This document shows, in pieces, positions 45,037 to 56,211 of a stretch of DNA of 64,000 nucleotides. Origin of the DNA: Brachypterus glaber (lineage: Eukaryota > Arthropoda > Insecta > Coleoptera > Kateretidae). Position 1 is the stretch's first letter. Each line of letters starts with the position of its first letter. The notes beneath the pieces were generated by a model that made no database searches, was not told where the DNA came from, and saw only the letters and a program-made list of their open reading frames with translations. Location of the stretch: assembly GCA_958510825.1 (NCBI GenBank), contig OY294048.1, positions 12,851,589 through 12,915,588 of the forward strand. Reading direction: 5' to 3'. A program made the position numbers and the translations under genes.

Positions 45037-45408
45037 TTATGTTAAAATAGATATCCTTAATCTAGCTGCCTAAGTGGGAGGTAATATAGGGTATTTTTTT
45101 AAATACAGTGGGTCATGTGACACATCCAGTTAAAGCTCTTAAAAATCTGTTTAACTATTTATTTTTATTTATTTTTTTAATTATAAATTTATATGCTTCT
45201 GAAGTCGGTGGTTTAAAAAAAATAGTATTAGTAATAGTAATAGTAATATTTATTGACCACAAGTGATACATTTAGTACATAATGGTATGTAGTGATACAT
45301 TAAGCTAGCTTTGACAACTGGCTCTATAGCCCAAGTTAAATATAAGACGAATGAGTCTTTTTTGTGCTACCAAAACTCTCTCTATACCACTCACACATCC
45401 GCAACAAT
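45037..45408. other. AT-rich spacer
   Basis: Short (TAGTAA)n-like run near 45227-45248. No gene. Confidence 0.4.
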
Positions 45409-45735
45409 AGTTATTTATGGTACTAGTGGGTAAAGTAAGATATTGCCCATGAGAAAATTAACCTCGTCAGCCAAGCAGGTTAATTTTCGAGAGGGCAATA
45501 TCGGTTTACCCATGAGTTCCATACAAGGTTTTATCCAATAAATAGCTTAGAAATTCATATTTTTACTAAAAATTTTAATGACATTTACAAGAAAATAATT
45601 TGACAAGTGACAGTTGAGTGGGTAAAATAAATAATTATCCACTCAATAAAATAAAAGCCACGCGGGGGTTATTATTGAGTTTATCTATTTAAAATAAAGC
45701 TGGTAATTGTCTCATTATCTGTATGTATTGGATAA
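45409..45735 (+). mobile_element. R330 family, copy 6
   Basis: Full-length copy; the hairpin loop is shortened (CTCGTCAGCCAA between the arms). Confidence 0.83.
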
Positions 45736-45747
45736 ATAATGTTATAA

Positions 45748-45809
45748 GCCATGTGAGGGTAAGCTAGTAAGTAGTATATATACTACTCACTGGCTTACCC
45801 TCACATGGC
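45748..45809. repeat. 62-bp near-perfect palindrome
   Basis: GCCATGTGAGGGTAAGC.. faces ..GCTTACCCTCACATGGC with two mismatches over 31 bp and virtually no loop. It lies between R330 and the reverse-transcriptase relic. Confidence 0.88.
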
Positions 45810-46560
45810 ATATATGCCTAAAATTCCAGCCTCATCAATATCTCTCCTTAGCTTTAAAATAGCGAAATAAACATTATTAAGCTTTTTACAAACCTGCTCA
45901 ATATGATCACACCAAGAGAGGTCGCTGTTGAAAAACGTACCAAGAAATTTAATGGACGAAGATAGTGATATTTCCAAAAGTTTAAAGTCAATATTCAATC
46001 TTTTCCTATTAAAGAAGTTTATGGCTACGGTTATCGATTTATTTAAAACAAGCTTATTAATTTCACACCATTTTTCAAAATTCTGATTCTAATAGTAAGG
46101 TAGTTCTAAAGGAGAGTTAGAAGAAAGAATTATAGAATCGTCCGAAAATAAAATAACCAATCCTAACCTAATAAAAAGATTAAGATCGTTGATAAAAATT
46201 ATGAAAAGTAGCGGCCCGAGGATAGAACCTTGTGGGTACCAAGTTTTTGAAAAAAAAAACGATTTTGACCTACTGCTTTTATTTATTTTAACTATCAGTT
46301 TTCTTCTAAGCATTTACGAATGTACCCAATTACAAATATTCGCAGGCACTCCAATGCTGAGCAGCTTAGCTTTCAACTTATGTGGACAAACTGTATCGAA
46401 TGCTTTGGTCAAGTCAAAGTGCAAGGATACGACATAATTTCCATTATCAATTTCAGAGTAAAGTTAAGAAAATTAAAAGATGCTGTTTCAACTGGCCTTT
46501 TTGGACGAAAACCAATATTGTTTTAAGTAGTTCATAAATGACCGATGGAAAATGAAGCAA
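45801..46560 (-). pseudogene. Non-LTR retrotransposon reverse transcriptase relic
   Basis: Conceptual translation of the minus strand, allowing frameshifts, gives reverse-transcriptase blocks in order: NNIGFRPKRPVETASFNFLN (block before motif A, near 46530); HFDLTKAFDTVCPHKLKAKL (motif A with its catalytic Asp, near 46400); PQGSILGPLLFIIFINDL (motif B, near 46200); LFSDDSIIL (motif C, where FADD is now FSDD, near 46135); and SSIKFLGTFFNSDLSWCDHI..VCKKLNNVYFAILKLRR (thumb region, near 45900). The frame is broken between motifs A and B and after motif C, so it is inactive. Both ends are missing. The wording of the blocks fits CR1/Jockey-like elements; a clade cannot be fixed by eye. Confidence 0.9.
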
Positions 46561-47461
46561 CAACAACAAAATCACAGAACACTTTATCCTACATTTTTTG
46601 TGCAATATGGCCCTATAGGCACTATTTTGACAGTGCACGCGAGTGCCAGTGGGTATCTTCAGTGACAGGGCAATTATACTCAAAATCAGTTTAACAGGAT
46701 GGTACCAAAGTAGGTACTCTCCCACGCAATTTGGCAATTGGTACCTGTACAGATTAATTACATACTGGTAATCGTCTTCTTACATTTTACATTGAATAAA
46801 AAAAGCATAAAAATGGAAAAAAGATTTTGTAACAAGACGAGGAAAAGCGGTAGGGGAAGAGGGGGATGGAGTAATATGGCCGATCTATCTCTATCTATTA
46901 GTGTCCGAGTGAAACTAAAAAATGTGGTTTTTGCGATTTTATATAAAGATTTTAGCACTTTTTATTTTTTGGTAGAGCCTTTGTGTTTAATATATTCCTT
47001 ACGTTACAAGGTTCACTATTTTACAAAATTATAACAATTTGTTAATCTGATGTTATTTTAACCTTGAAACAAGAAATTTTGCCGGGAATAATATTTATGT
47101 GCAAAAAGCACACCTGAGGCACATTCATCCAAACGCGCTGGTGCACATTCAACCTATGGTTTTTGCATATGTTACAAAAAAGGTTTAACCATACTATACT
47201 GTAGTTTGTTTCTATTTTAAACTTCTGTTTTAAACATATGTGCCTTACTTTTCTTTTAATTTCATCTCACTAACTTATAAGAGGAAGTTTTATTCACATT
47301 TAATTTTATTTAGGTTATATTGTTTTAGTGAAATATTATTTTGTGTTTAAAATTTTTGTAAGCTGCATGTTTTTACCTATATATTAAGTTTAATTAATAA
47401 ATGTAATAAAAACATAAAGCATCTTTTAATATTATTGATGTTTGAAACTGCCCCTTCTCTT
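46561..47461. other. AT-rich stretch, no gene
   Basis: No host gene. Frames at 46453 and 46738 lack motifs. A GAGGAAAAGCGGTAGGGG purine-rich patch lies near 46838. Confidence 0.4.
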
Positions 47462-47496
47462 GGTTGAATCTGCCTCGCTCTGGGGCAGATTCAACC
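47462..47496. repeat. Short perfect hairpin
   Basis: GGTTGAATCTGCC and GGCAGATTCAACC, 9-bp loop. GTGCACATTCAACC..TGGTTTTTGCATATG at ~47140 and GAATGCAAAAACCGTATATG at ~47571 are also inverted around it, so this may be the centre of a ~450-bp decayed fold-back. Confidence 0.6.
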
Positions 47497-47939
47497 ATTT
47501 TGCAGCTTGCCATTTAAACAGCAAAAAAATATTACCGTTTGAGGATTATTTTGGAGATTGAGACGAAGTCGAATGCAAAAACCGTATATGACAAAAAGAT
47601 TTTATACCAGTGGTGTAATAGTACTCTCTAGGATCCATCTGTGGTTAAGGCTTGCGTGACATATAACATAAAAGAAAAAAGTTCTCATAGTATAGACAAA
47701 CTGTAACTACCTATTCCTTTTTAATAAATATGCGCTACTGTAAATATTTGGGATGATGTGAAAATTAAGATGGAAACTAAAAAAATGTTTTTAAAAATTA
47801 GTTTTTTATCGTATCTAAACTTATAATTATTTAGGGGTAAGAATATACAAGAAACTTTTTAATTTCTAAACACGTAGAGACGAGGCACTAAATTTACCCC
47901 CTTAAATGAATAGTTACGAGAGCTCAAGAAAATAAATAT

Positions 47940-48222
47940 GTATGGGAGGATTTGTGTAGTGGACTACCAAGTCGTACTTGATGAGTTCACTACCCAAATA
48001 GCGTGAGTTCGATTCTCACCGGCGCCGATTTGCCTTTTTCATTTAATTAATAATTGAAATTTGGCGAAGGCGTAAGTGAAGCGGACACTCCCTATAAATT
48101 GGTTCGAAAGTCAATTAAAGCCGGTGGTCCCTCTAATACTAGCCCACACAAGTCCTGGACTTAGGGGATGCTTAATTAAGTAGAATAGTACGTGGTTAAA
48201 CATAAATGTAAATGTAAATGGT
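47940..48222 (+). mobile_element. tRNA-derived SINE, copy A
   Basis: A-box-like TTGTGTAGTGG (47952-47962) and B box GTTCGATTC (48007-48015) sit 45 bp apart. They are followed by a body shared with copy B (GGCGCCGATTTGCCTTTTTC, GAAATTTGGCGAAGGCG, CACACAAGTCCTGGACTTAG, AGAATAGTACGTGGTTAAAC) and an (ATGTAA)n tail. The internal pol III promoter and shared body indicate a SINE, not a tRNA gene. Confidence 0.88.
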
Positions 48223-48449
48223 CTGTTTCTCCAAGCAAAATCGCACAGTGAATATTTTCAAAACGGATTCGAATATTGGATGTGCGAATATACTGCTTAG
48301 TTTATTTTATAAAACATAACTATATTCTATAAACAAACATATACTATTCAAACCAGTTGAAAAAATATTTACTCTGCCATTTTTAATTTACTATCTTGCT
48401 TGAAAAAACAGACCATAAGTAACTACACATGTGTAGGTAATTACCTGCA
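48223..48449. other. AT-rich spacer
   Basis: Nothing recognised. Confidence 0.4.
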
Positions 48450-48620
48450 GGGTCACAAAACAAAAATTTGTCTGTGCTGGGGTTGAGACCCACTCATTTT
48501 ATGTATTTTGGGATGCTGAACACGAATCTGTCATAAAAAAGACGCTTCGTGTTTAGCATCCCAAAATACATAAAAATAGTTGGGTCACCCCATCACAGAC
48601 AACTTTTTTTGTGGGCCTGT
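48450..48620. repeat. Hairpin element
   Basis: TATGTATTTTGGGATGCTGA.. faces ..GTTTAGCATCCCAAAATACA; outer TCTGTGCTGGGGTTGAGACCC faces GGGTCACCCCATCACAGA. A ~150-bp MITE-like palindrome. Confidence 0.75.
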
Positions 48621-48689
48621 GTTATTATTTAGTTATAAATATTTTATATTCTCCTTCAATTCTAAACATATTTTAGATATATCAGTCCT

Positions 48690-49060
48690 TTTATCCTTCC
48701 ATGTCCGTCCGTCCTTCTTTTCGTATGTCACGTTTGTTTGTCCGCATGATAACTCAAAAAAGAATAATCCAATCGAAATTAAATTTGTAGAAAAATATCA
48801 TCTTGATAAGAACAAGAAGCCGATTAAAACTGAAAACAATACCTTCAAAAATAACGAATTTATGGGGCTAATCATTCAAAAAAATCTAAAGTAGTGGAAG
48901 GAAATCTCCGATCGACTTAATTTTTTCAGGAAAAATTACTTTTATTAAAAGGATCAATCGTACCAAAGAAACATTTCCCAAAAACAAAAAAAAGTTATAG
49001 GAAGGTAAAGTTTAAAAAAAATCGGAAAAAAAATAAAAGGAAAGGTGAGATAAAACGTAT
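48690..49060 (+). repeat. Dispersed repeat F, diverged fragments
   Basis: CCGTCCGTCCTTCTTTTCG, GATAACTCAAAAAAGAATAA, ATCGACTTAATTTTTTCAGG and AAGTTATAGGAAGG recall family F, with a partial second pass near 49050. Confidence 0.55.
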
Positions 49061-49188
49061 TTTTTCAGGAAATTTTACATTTATTAAAAGAACTATAGAA
49101 TTTGCAGAACCTTCACGGTTGTTTTTTTTTGTTGTTGAAATCTACTTAAATCCAAATCTGCCAAAAAAACAATTTTGCTAGATAAAGT

Positions 49189-49339
49189 CTTATTAATGGT
49201 GCAGGTCGCTTGCAAAACAACTTTACACTAAGATATTTCAAAAACGCTCTGACATAGAAACCTTCAAATTTCAAGTCTCTGTGTCAAAGCGTTCTTGAAA
49301 TATCGTAGTGTAAGGTTGTGCGACTTCCACCATTAATAC
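49189..49339. repeat. Hairpin element
   Basis: TTATTAATGGTGCAGGTCGC.. faces ..GCGACTTCCACCATTAATA; inner ATATTTCAAAAACGCTCTGA faces GTCAAAGCGTTCTTGAAATA. A ~150-bp MITE-like palindrome. Confidence 0.75.
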
Positions 49340-50212
49340 GAAAGTTGGGTAACTTGTTTGTTATAATACACAATAAATTTAAATTTTGGAGAGTTAACAT
49401 TTTTTTCAATTTTTTTCTATGGTTTATTTAAATCAACTCCAGTATGAGTGAGGATCAAGAATTTCTTAATTTTTTTCATGTCTTTGATAGGAATTCACCT
49501 TCCAAAGTTATAAAACGCTATCTTGAAAAATGGGTCTTGTATATTAGCATGACCTGAAAACTTTAAATTAAAAAAAAATCGCTTAAATGACCTAAAGTAT
49601 CGAAACCCCTTGGGGAATCGACTATATTAGACTTATATTTTCGAATGACGCTGACAGATCTCTTCCCTAAAAGATCAACCTCGATTTTGTCGCACAGTAT
49701 TATGCACACAAAAAAAAGTTAAATTAAAATTAATCAAAAACAATTACCAATAAATTACAACAGAATTATTCACCAAGGGACTGATATATTGACCGTTACC
49801 GCCTCGTGTTCTCAACACAAGCACGTCTCTAGCACTAAATTCGAAATAGCTGACTCGCAACAAATAGTGTTTACTGCTAACTTTAAGTCTTTCGTTTATA
49901 GAGAATAGACTATTGATTGTTAAGCACTGCGAAAAACCGCAAATTATTTTAGAATTTAAATTAATTTAGAGGGTATCCTTAAAAATAATTAAATTTTACT
50001 TTGAACTGTATAAACCTAATAATTTTAAAAATATAAGCATTTAATTATTAATAATTGTAATGGTGACATGACAAGGGACTGATATTTTAAGTAAGCAAGG
50101 AAGAATTTTAAAATAATCCTAATTTGATATATAAAATTTATTATTAGGACGATAAAGTACTTGTATTTAGCTGTTAAATAATAGTCATATTTATTATAAT
50201 TATACAAAAAAA
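49340..50212. other. AT-rich stretch, no gene
   Basis: No gene or repeat recognised. Confidence 0.4.
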
Positions 50213-50476
50213 TATGGAAGGCATAGCGTAGTGGCTAGCGAGTGTACATAGCAAGCCTACTAGAGTTCGATTCTCACTGGCGCCGATTTGCCTTTTTCAG
50301 TTAATTAATAATTGAAATTTGGCGAAGGCGATAAATGAAACGGACACTGCCTAAAAACTGGTTCGAAAGTCAGTATAAGCCGGTGGTTCCCTCTACTACT
50401 AGCCCACACAAGTCCTGGACTTAGGGGATGCTTAATTAAGTAGAATAGTACGTGGTTAAACAAACATGTAATGTAA
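50213..50476 (+). mobile_element. tRNA-derived SINE, copy B
   Basis: A box TAGCGTAGTGG (50224-50234) fits the TRGYnnAGTGG consensus; B box GTTCGATTC at 50265-50273. The body matches copy A, and the tail is ACATGTAATGTAA. The better A box suggests this is nearer the family consensus. Confidence 0.9.
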
Positions 50477-50624
50477 GGGCATATCCACAGTCTCGCATAA
50501 GAACGTAATACATAAGAATGCGATGCCGTGATTGGCTTGATTTGCCGCCATGTATCTTGTAAGCCAATCACGGCATCGCATTCTTATGTTTTATGTTCTT
50601 ATTCAAGCTTCTGAATATGCCTTA
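50474..50624. repeat. Hairpin MITE adjoining the SINE tail
   Basis: CATAAGAATGCGATGCCGTG.. faces ..CACGGCATCGCATTCTTATG (28 perfect pairs); outer TAAGGGCATATCC faces GAATATGCCTTA. ~150 bp. Confidence 0.82.
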
Positions 50625-51734
50625 ATGTATTAAATACGTCTGATAGAATTCTAAATGTATGTGCATAACATGAAGTCAACCGATTTTCATACAAATACCC
50701 ATATGGACAATACTTAGTGTAATAAAGTTTTTAAAATTGGCTCCAACCTAGTTTTGGTTCCCGTGTAATATATCCTGACATACCGGATATTAATAAAATT
50801 GAAAATATTGGTTACATATTACCAAATTCAACATCAATCAACTCTGGTTACCTGAAAGATTATTAAAAATTATCGTGCTCAAAAAGCAAATTATATTTTT
50901 TACGGTTTTGTAAAAGATGCCGGTAAATATAATTACTTAACCATTCTTATTGTTATACTAACAAGATCGAGGTTCCCAGATTTTTTATGAATTATGATAT
51001 AAAAAATGTAATAAAAATAGGATGTAGGAGGAGCGTTTAAAGAAACTAATATTTTTATTAATTATGATAAAAAAAGTCACACAGATTCACATAGAAAAAA
51101 AAACTGTTCGAATTCGGAGGAGTCGTAGTGTCACATAGAAAATAAAACCTTTTCGTATAAATCGTATTTTTAAGTAGCTACGAATATAATCGGATATTAC
51201 AATAACATAAGAGTTTCATGGATGTTATAAATTTGCATTTATTTGTACAGAAAATATACGTAATATTTATCCTTTGTATGCGATTCTATAAGACAATAAA
51301 TATAATTAATTATAGTAGACGCCAACGATATAGTAGAATGTGTATGTATTAAAAAAATAGAATAATTTAATTAATGGGCGTAATTTAATTTTATTATATT
51401 AAGTATGTAGCGGACGTTATAGGCATAGTAAAAGTTTGACCGAACGAGTAGTGCCAATATAACTTTAAAAACTATAAAGTTTTGTTTTTTTTTTATTTGG
51501 GAAAATGCAATATACCAATTACTGTGAATAGTATATAATGGAATGCGTAGCATTACATATCTTCACGGTTTGTTTATTAATGAATCGTATTTTGAAATCG
51601 CAAATACGGATAAAATCGGACAATACTTTTTTTTAATTCCTTTTCTAATGCTAGAAGATAAATGTTCCCAGATTTTGTATAAATTATAAAAAAAATAAAT
51701 CTATTATGTAGAAGGTACATAGTATTTTTATTAA
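50625..51734. other. AT-rich stretch with a repeat shared with 62.2 kb
   Basis: 51500-51560 (GGGAAAATGCAATATACC.., TATATAATGGAATGCGTAGC) is the reverse complement of 62190-62265. No gene; frames of ~60 codons here lack motifs. Confidence 0.5.
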
Positions 51735-52485
51735 GGGGCTGTCCATATATTACGTAACGCAATTTTTCAAAAAATTGACAGCCCCTCCCCCCTGTCTAAC
51801 AAACTGTCACATTTACCAACACCCCCCCTCCCCCCTGTGTAACGCGTAACAATATAACATTTTTGTTTCGCAATAAATTTAACTGTATTATCACTATTGA
51901 TTCGTTTTTCTCGACAAAACAAACATGAACCTAAAATATAGTATAACATAACCTTAAAAAAAAATTACACGAAAAAATCACTCTTTAAAAACTTTAAAAA
52001 AATATTCATAATCAATATCACACAGGGAAAAAATACTAGGTACCTCTTTTTACACTGAGTGTCACATATAACACGTATATTGTTTATGCACAGGTACACA
52101 AAATAGTACACACATTGGTGTTCTGTGAGTACACATTCTGCGCGAAAATGTATCATCGCCGATGATTCATTGGCAAGATCAGGCAAGAACAGGGACCTAA
52201 GATTTTTTTTTAACATAAATATCAACAGTTTTTTTACTGATAACAATATTATTTAAATATGCATAGTTTCGTCAATTTTTGTGTGAAAAGGGGAATTATG
52301 GGCCACTAAATAGTTATTTATGTTGAAATAAAAATACATCTGCCAAGCTTAGAAATAAACATTAAATTTATTAAATTCCGTTACGTAACGTTTACCTAGA
52401 CCCCCCCCTCTCCCCCCTGTCACAAACTGTAACAATTTCTCTGACCCTCCCCCCTAGGCGCGTTACGTAATATATGGACAGCCCC
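51735..52485 (+). mobile_element. PIF/Harbinger-like MITE (GGGGCTGTCCATATATTACG), copy 2
   Basis: Same ends as copy 1, here 751 bp, with TAA on each side (51732-51734, 52486-52488). It retains a ~160-bp segment absent from copy 1. The interior includes ACAGGTACACAAAATAGTAC and CATCGCCGATGATTCAT, shared with copy 1. Confidence 0.92.
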
Positions 52486-52494
52486 TAAGACAAA

Positions 52495-52680
52495 AAAATC
52501 TCACAGATTTACAGACAGACGGACATTTTTAAAGTTGATTATTTTCTCATAAAACAAATTTTTGTCAAAGAATTTTTTGTCTAGGCCTAGAACGTTCAAG
52601 TATTACTTAACGCAAATTTCGATCATTTTGGACTTTTTATTCACTATAGCGTAACAGCGCCGTGAAGAGTATCATATGAA
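52495..52680. repeat. Family F fragment and a lone Harbinger-like arm
   Basis: CAGACAGACGGACATTTTTA.. and TTTTTTGTCTAGGCCTAG belong to family F. AACGTTCAAGTATTACTTAA at 52590 is a single MITE arm. TTCACTATAGCGTAACAGCGCC.. may be a decayed F tip. Confidence 0.5.
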
Positions 52681-52730
52681 AACAACAAAACTTCAATAGA
52701 CGCAAAATTTTAAATCTTATAAAAAAAATC

Positions 52731-52930
52731 NNNNNNNNNNNNNNNNNNNNNNNNNNNNNNNNNNNNNNNNNNNNNNNNNNNNNNNNNNNNNNNNNNNNNN
52801 NNNNNNNNNNNNNNNNNNNNNNNNNNNNNNNNNNNNNNNNNNNNNNNNNNNNNNNNNNNNNNNNNNNNNNNNNNNNNNNNNNNNNNNNNNNNNNNNNNNN
52901 NNNNNNNNNNNNNNNNNNNNNNNNNNNNNN
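52731..52930. other. Assembly gap (200 N)
   Basis: Exactly 200 undetermined bases. An open frame bridging it is meaningless. Confidence 1.
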
Positions 52931-52939
52931 CTTAATGTT

Positions 52940-52940
<1 letters not shown>

Positions 52941-52976
<36 letters not shown>
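52941..52976. repeat. AT microsatellite
   Basis: About 15 AT units, abutting the assembly gap. Confidence 0.95.
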
Positions 52977-52979
<3 letters not shown>

Positions 52980-53059
52980 ATTTGTGAGTGCACTCGAAAA
53001 GGACCTAAAAGGAAAAAAATACACTGCCCAGTAAAAGAGCTTTCCCATCTCCGCGCGTA

Positions 53060-53625
53060 ATATAGATTTTTTATTATCAGATTCACTTTTAGCAACCTTA
53101 AAAATATACCAATTTTCACGAAAACTACCCCCCGCCTCTTAGGGGGTGGAGTTAGAATTTTTGTATTATCAGATTCACTTTTAGGAACCTCAAAAACCCC
53201 AATACACAAATTTTCAAGAAAACTACCCCGACTCCTCAGGGGGTGGAGTTAGATTTTTTTATATTCAGATTGACTTTCAGCAACCTCAAAAACCCCAATA
53301 TACGAATTTTCACGAAAAATACCCCCACCCCTCCGGTGGTGAATTTAGAATTTTTTTATTATTATTATCAGATTCTCTTTCAGAAAACTTAAAAACCCCA
53401 ATATATCAATTTTCACATAAACTACCCCCCGTCCCTTTGGGGTGGAGTTAGAATTTTTTTTTATATTAAGATTCACTTTCAGCACCCTCAAAAACGTCAA
53501 TATACCAGTTTTCACGAAAACTACCCTTCACCCCTCAGGGGGTGAAATTAGAAAAAAAAATTATTAGATTCATATTCTTCTACCCCAAAATCCCCTACAT
53601 ACCAATTTTGATGAAAGTATTGAAA
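53060..53625. repeat. Degenerate tandem array, about six ~97-bp units
   Basis: Units begin around 53079, 53170, 53266, 53369, 53468 and 53565. Each runs CAGATTCACTTTcAGCAACC, tCAAAAACCCCAATATACcA, TTTTCACGAAAACTACCCCC, and GGGGGTGGAGTTAGAATT. The C-run and GGGGGTGGAG can pair within each unit. Related diverged units lie at 7615-7810. Confidence 0.88.
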
Positions 53626-53819
53626 ATATTTAAAAATATTTACCCCCTCAGCAAACGCAAAAATAAGCGAAAAAAAATTGAAAATTTTTGCACGAAAGTT
53701 TGAAAATTTTCAAAATGGGAAAGCAATATTTTTTATTAATTTACCTATTACGTATTTACTTATAATAGGCCTAAATGTCCAATGCATCCAAAAACTTAGT
53801 GGCGGACTGACTCTTGACG

Positions 53820-54020
53820 TTGCGGCAAATGAAACCTGAGCCCCGGCTTTAAAAAAAATGGGCTTAAATGGGCCCTTATGGCGTTAGAGATCCAGGCTTG
53901 TACATCGGGGCCCTTCATACATTTGGGGGCCCCCGCACCAGAGGCAAAGACCTTTTTTTAGTCATTAAAATTTTCGCCAGGGGTAAAGCTTTTTTCAGGT
54001 GGGGTCCTTTTTCTTCAATT
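53820..54020. repeat. hAT-like G/C-rich remnant with AAGCTTTTTTCAGG module
   Basis: GAGCCCCGGCTTTAAA, GGGGGCCCCCGCACCAG and AAAGCTTTTTTCAGGTGGGG recall the hAT-like MITE interiors, but no paired termini are seen. Confidence 0.4.
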
Positions 54021-54529
54021 TATATACATTTTTTTAATTTTTTTTCCAAAATTTCATACACGTAATCTATTATATTTAATTTTACAAACATATCTATAAT
54101 TGCTCTTGCAGTAAATGAATTGTTAATGAGAATAAAAAAATACCGCGCTTCCGGAATAAATATATAAAAATTATGACAATTATGAAAGATAAATGGCAGA
54201 GAATAAGGCAGAATAATAAAAAAAAGTTCTTATAGAATATCCACCAAAACTGGGGGAGTAACTATGGACTCACCCTATTGTAAGAAATTGAGAAGACGGT
54301 ACCTTAACGATTTTTCTTTGTATTACGTCATGCCTACCCCTTATAACTTTTAATTTACTCCCTTATGGTTAATAATATTTTAATTTAAATTGATTTACGT
54401 TTAAATTCATTTACCTTAAAGTATATGTTGTTCGACTGATAATTGATTTGATTGATATGCGTTATTTTTCACGTCTAATATAAGGTGGTATTAATAAACT
54501 GTCAAAGATAAATTATGCCTTAGGTATGA

Positions 54530-54672
54530 TGAAATAGTATATTATTTACCAAGTGAGAGAAGTTTAACATTTTTGACCTGCGTCAAATTGCGGGATGAGC
54601 GCGCTATCGCGAAGCCCGCAAGACGCGGTCTAAAATGTTAAATCTTCACTCACGTGGAAAATATAGTATTTT
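54530..54672. repeat. Hairpin element with G/C-rich loop
   Basis: TAGTATATTATTTACC.. faces ..GGAAAATATAGTATT, and GAAGTTTAACATTTTTGACC faces GGTCTAAAATGTTAAATCTTC. The loop contains GAGCGCGCTATCGCGAAGC, rare G/C-rich sequence for this window. Confidence 0.72.
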
Positions 54673-55579
54673 TTTCACTACCAGTACAATTAATTAGCTA
54701 TTTATTTATTTATTTTACTAAAATTTAATGAAAAGGCTTATAAATTTAAAATATCACACTGGCCGTTCGCGGCCATTAAAAAAACAAATGAATAACTTGA
54801 CATTTCTGGCAGAAATTTTCTGGTGATCTGCTAAAATTATTAAGTTAGAAAGTGTTTCCGTGTTAAGTGTAATAAAATATATAAAAATGAAAAGTGAAAT
54901 GCAAAGTGATGATTCTGGTACTCCCCAGAAATAAGGGGACAAGCGAAAACTGTTAGGGAGAATTTATTGCCTCAAAAATCAGTATATGGGGGTTGTACCT
55001 CTAGTAATCTATGATCCTTACGGTAATATATGGGTTGTGTAATCTATGGTTGAATATGATGGACCAATGATTTTCACTTTTCGAAGGGTTTTTTGTAAAA
55101 CATGTTTTATAGGTACTAATTTAGTTAATATTTTTAATTTATCATGCAATACTTAAATAAATTTGGTACCTAAAGACACTTGTAAATAGCAATGTGATTT
55201 AATAATTAAGTGAAACGTCAGATGCCAAAACAGCTGAATAAAAATTCATTATTAACCATGGTGCAATTTCATTATTTTTAGAACCTCTGACGTCATAGGT
55301 AGAGAAATAATATTTCTACCAATGAAAAGAACAGTAATAAAGATGTGCTTTTAGGCTGGTGGTGAAAAAAATTATTTTAAAAAACAGTGATTTATAAATT
55401 GGATAACCCCGAGGATAACCCCTTCACATTTTTATATATTTTTTATTTCTTTGCGATGTGTTCAAAAGAAAATTTGGGGTATTCAAAATCTGTCAATAGA
55501 GGTTAATCGAAAAATTACGAAAACAAAATAATCGAAAATATGTCCCTTTTTTTAGTCCAAACGAAAATAAGTAGTTCAT
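54673..55579. other. AT-rich stretch, no gene
   Basis: Nothing recognised. The 62-codon minus frame at 54754 has a hydrophobic stretch but no supporting context. Confidence 0.4.
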
Positions 55580-55695
55580 CCATCCAGACAACACTGTAAA
55601 GAGTTCTAGGATTGCTGCTAGAATAAGGCAAAAAGATAGGTCATTTATAAAAATTAGAAATAGCATAGGATCTAAAATGGACCCTTGTAGAACTT
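55580..55695 (-). pseudogene. Non-LTR reverse transcriptase fragment
   Basis: On the minus strand from 55690 the frame reads LQGSILDPMLFLIFINDLSF, then CLILAAILELFTVLSGW. The (P)QGSILGPLLFLIFINDL block is motif B of non-LTR reverse transcriptases; here Gly-to-Asp and Leu-to-Met changes have accumulated. No further domain is visible on either side. It resembles the motif B block of the longer relic at 45801-46560 but differs enough to be another element. Confidence 0.75.
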
Positions 55696-55867
55696 AATAA
55701 ATATAATACCATGATTGGAAAATTAGATTGGTGTAATATTTGATCCTTACTTTGGCGAGATCAAGCAAAGTGAACAAGAAATAGTTGTCGATAAAAAAGA
55801 AATATTTGCAGATTTTATTTTAAGTAAAAATTATAATTTTTACTTAAAATAATAATTATTAATAGTG

Positions 55868-56211
55868 TTATAAAATAATTAAAAAAAGCTTTTAATCGAC
55901 TACACGTTAATTTTATTGTTGAAAACAATTAGTGTGACCGGACTACGGACTTAAATACATATAATGGGACATCTTTAACATTCTGGTCATAAATAACACT
56001 AAGGACATTACACAATTAATAAATTAGGTTACAAATTAAAAATATGCATATTCAGTGACATGAATTAGGTTGTCACTGAAAATGCATATTTTTAATTTGT
56101 AACCTAATTTATTAATTGTGTAATGTCCTTAGTGTTCCGCGGTCACACTAATTGTTTTCAACAATAAAATTAACGTGAAGTCGATTATAAGCTTTTTTAA
56201 TTATTTTATAA
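55868..56211. repeat. Long hairpin with an asymmetric insertion
   Basis: CACTAAGGACATTACACAAT.. faces its complement over ~64 near-perfect bp. Outer AACAATTAGTGTGACCG faces CGGTCACACTAATTGTT. The left arm has an extra ~55 bp between these two paired blocks. Confidence 0.82.

Noticed and set aside
46453..46737. 94-codon minus-strand frame as a separate gene
   Set aside because: Its end overlaps, in another frame, the reverse-transcriptase relic (GFRP block). The rest is unremarkable.
48580..48894. 104-codon frame
   Set aside because: It spans a hairpin and family F repeat sequence and shows no domain or conserved composition.
47940..50476. tRNA genes (A and B boxes present)
   Set aside because: No acceptor-stem pairing or complete cloverleaf is visible, and both loci share a ~200-bp body and a tail, as in a SINE.
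52637..53209. 190-codon frame on the minus strand
   Set aside because: It runs through the 200-N gap and an AT microsatellite and has no domain.
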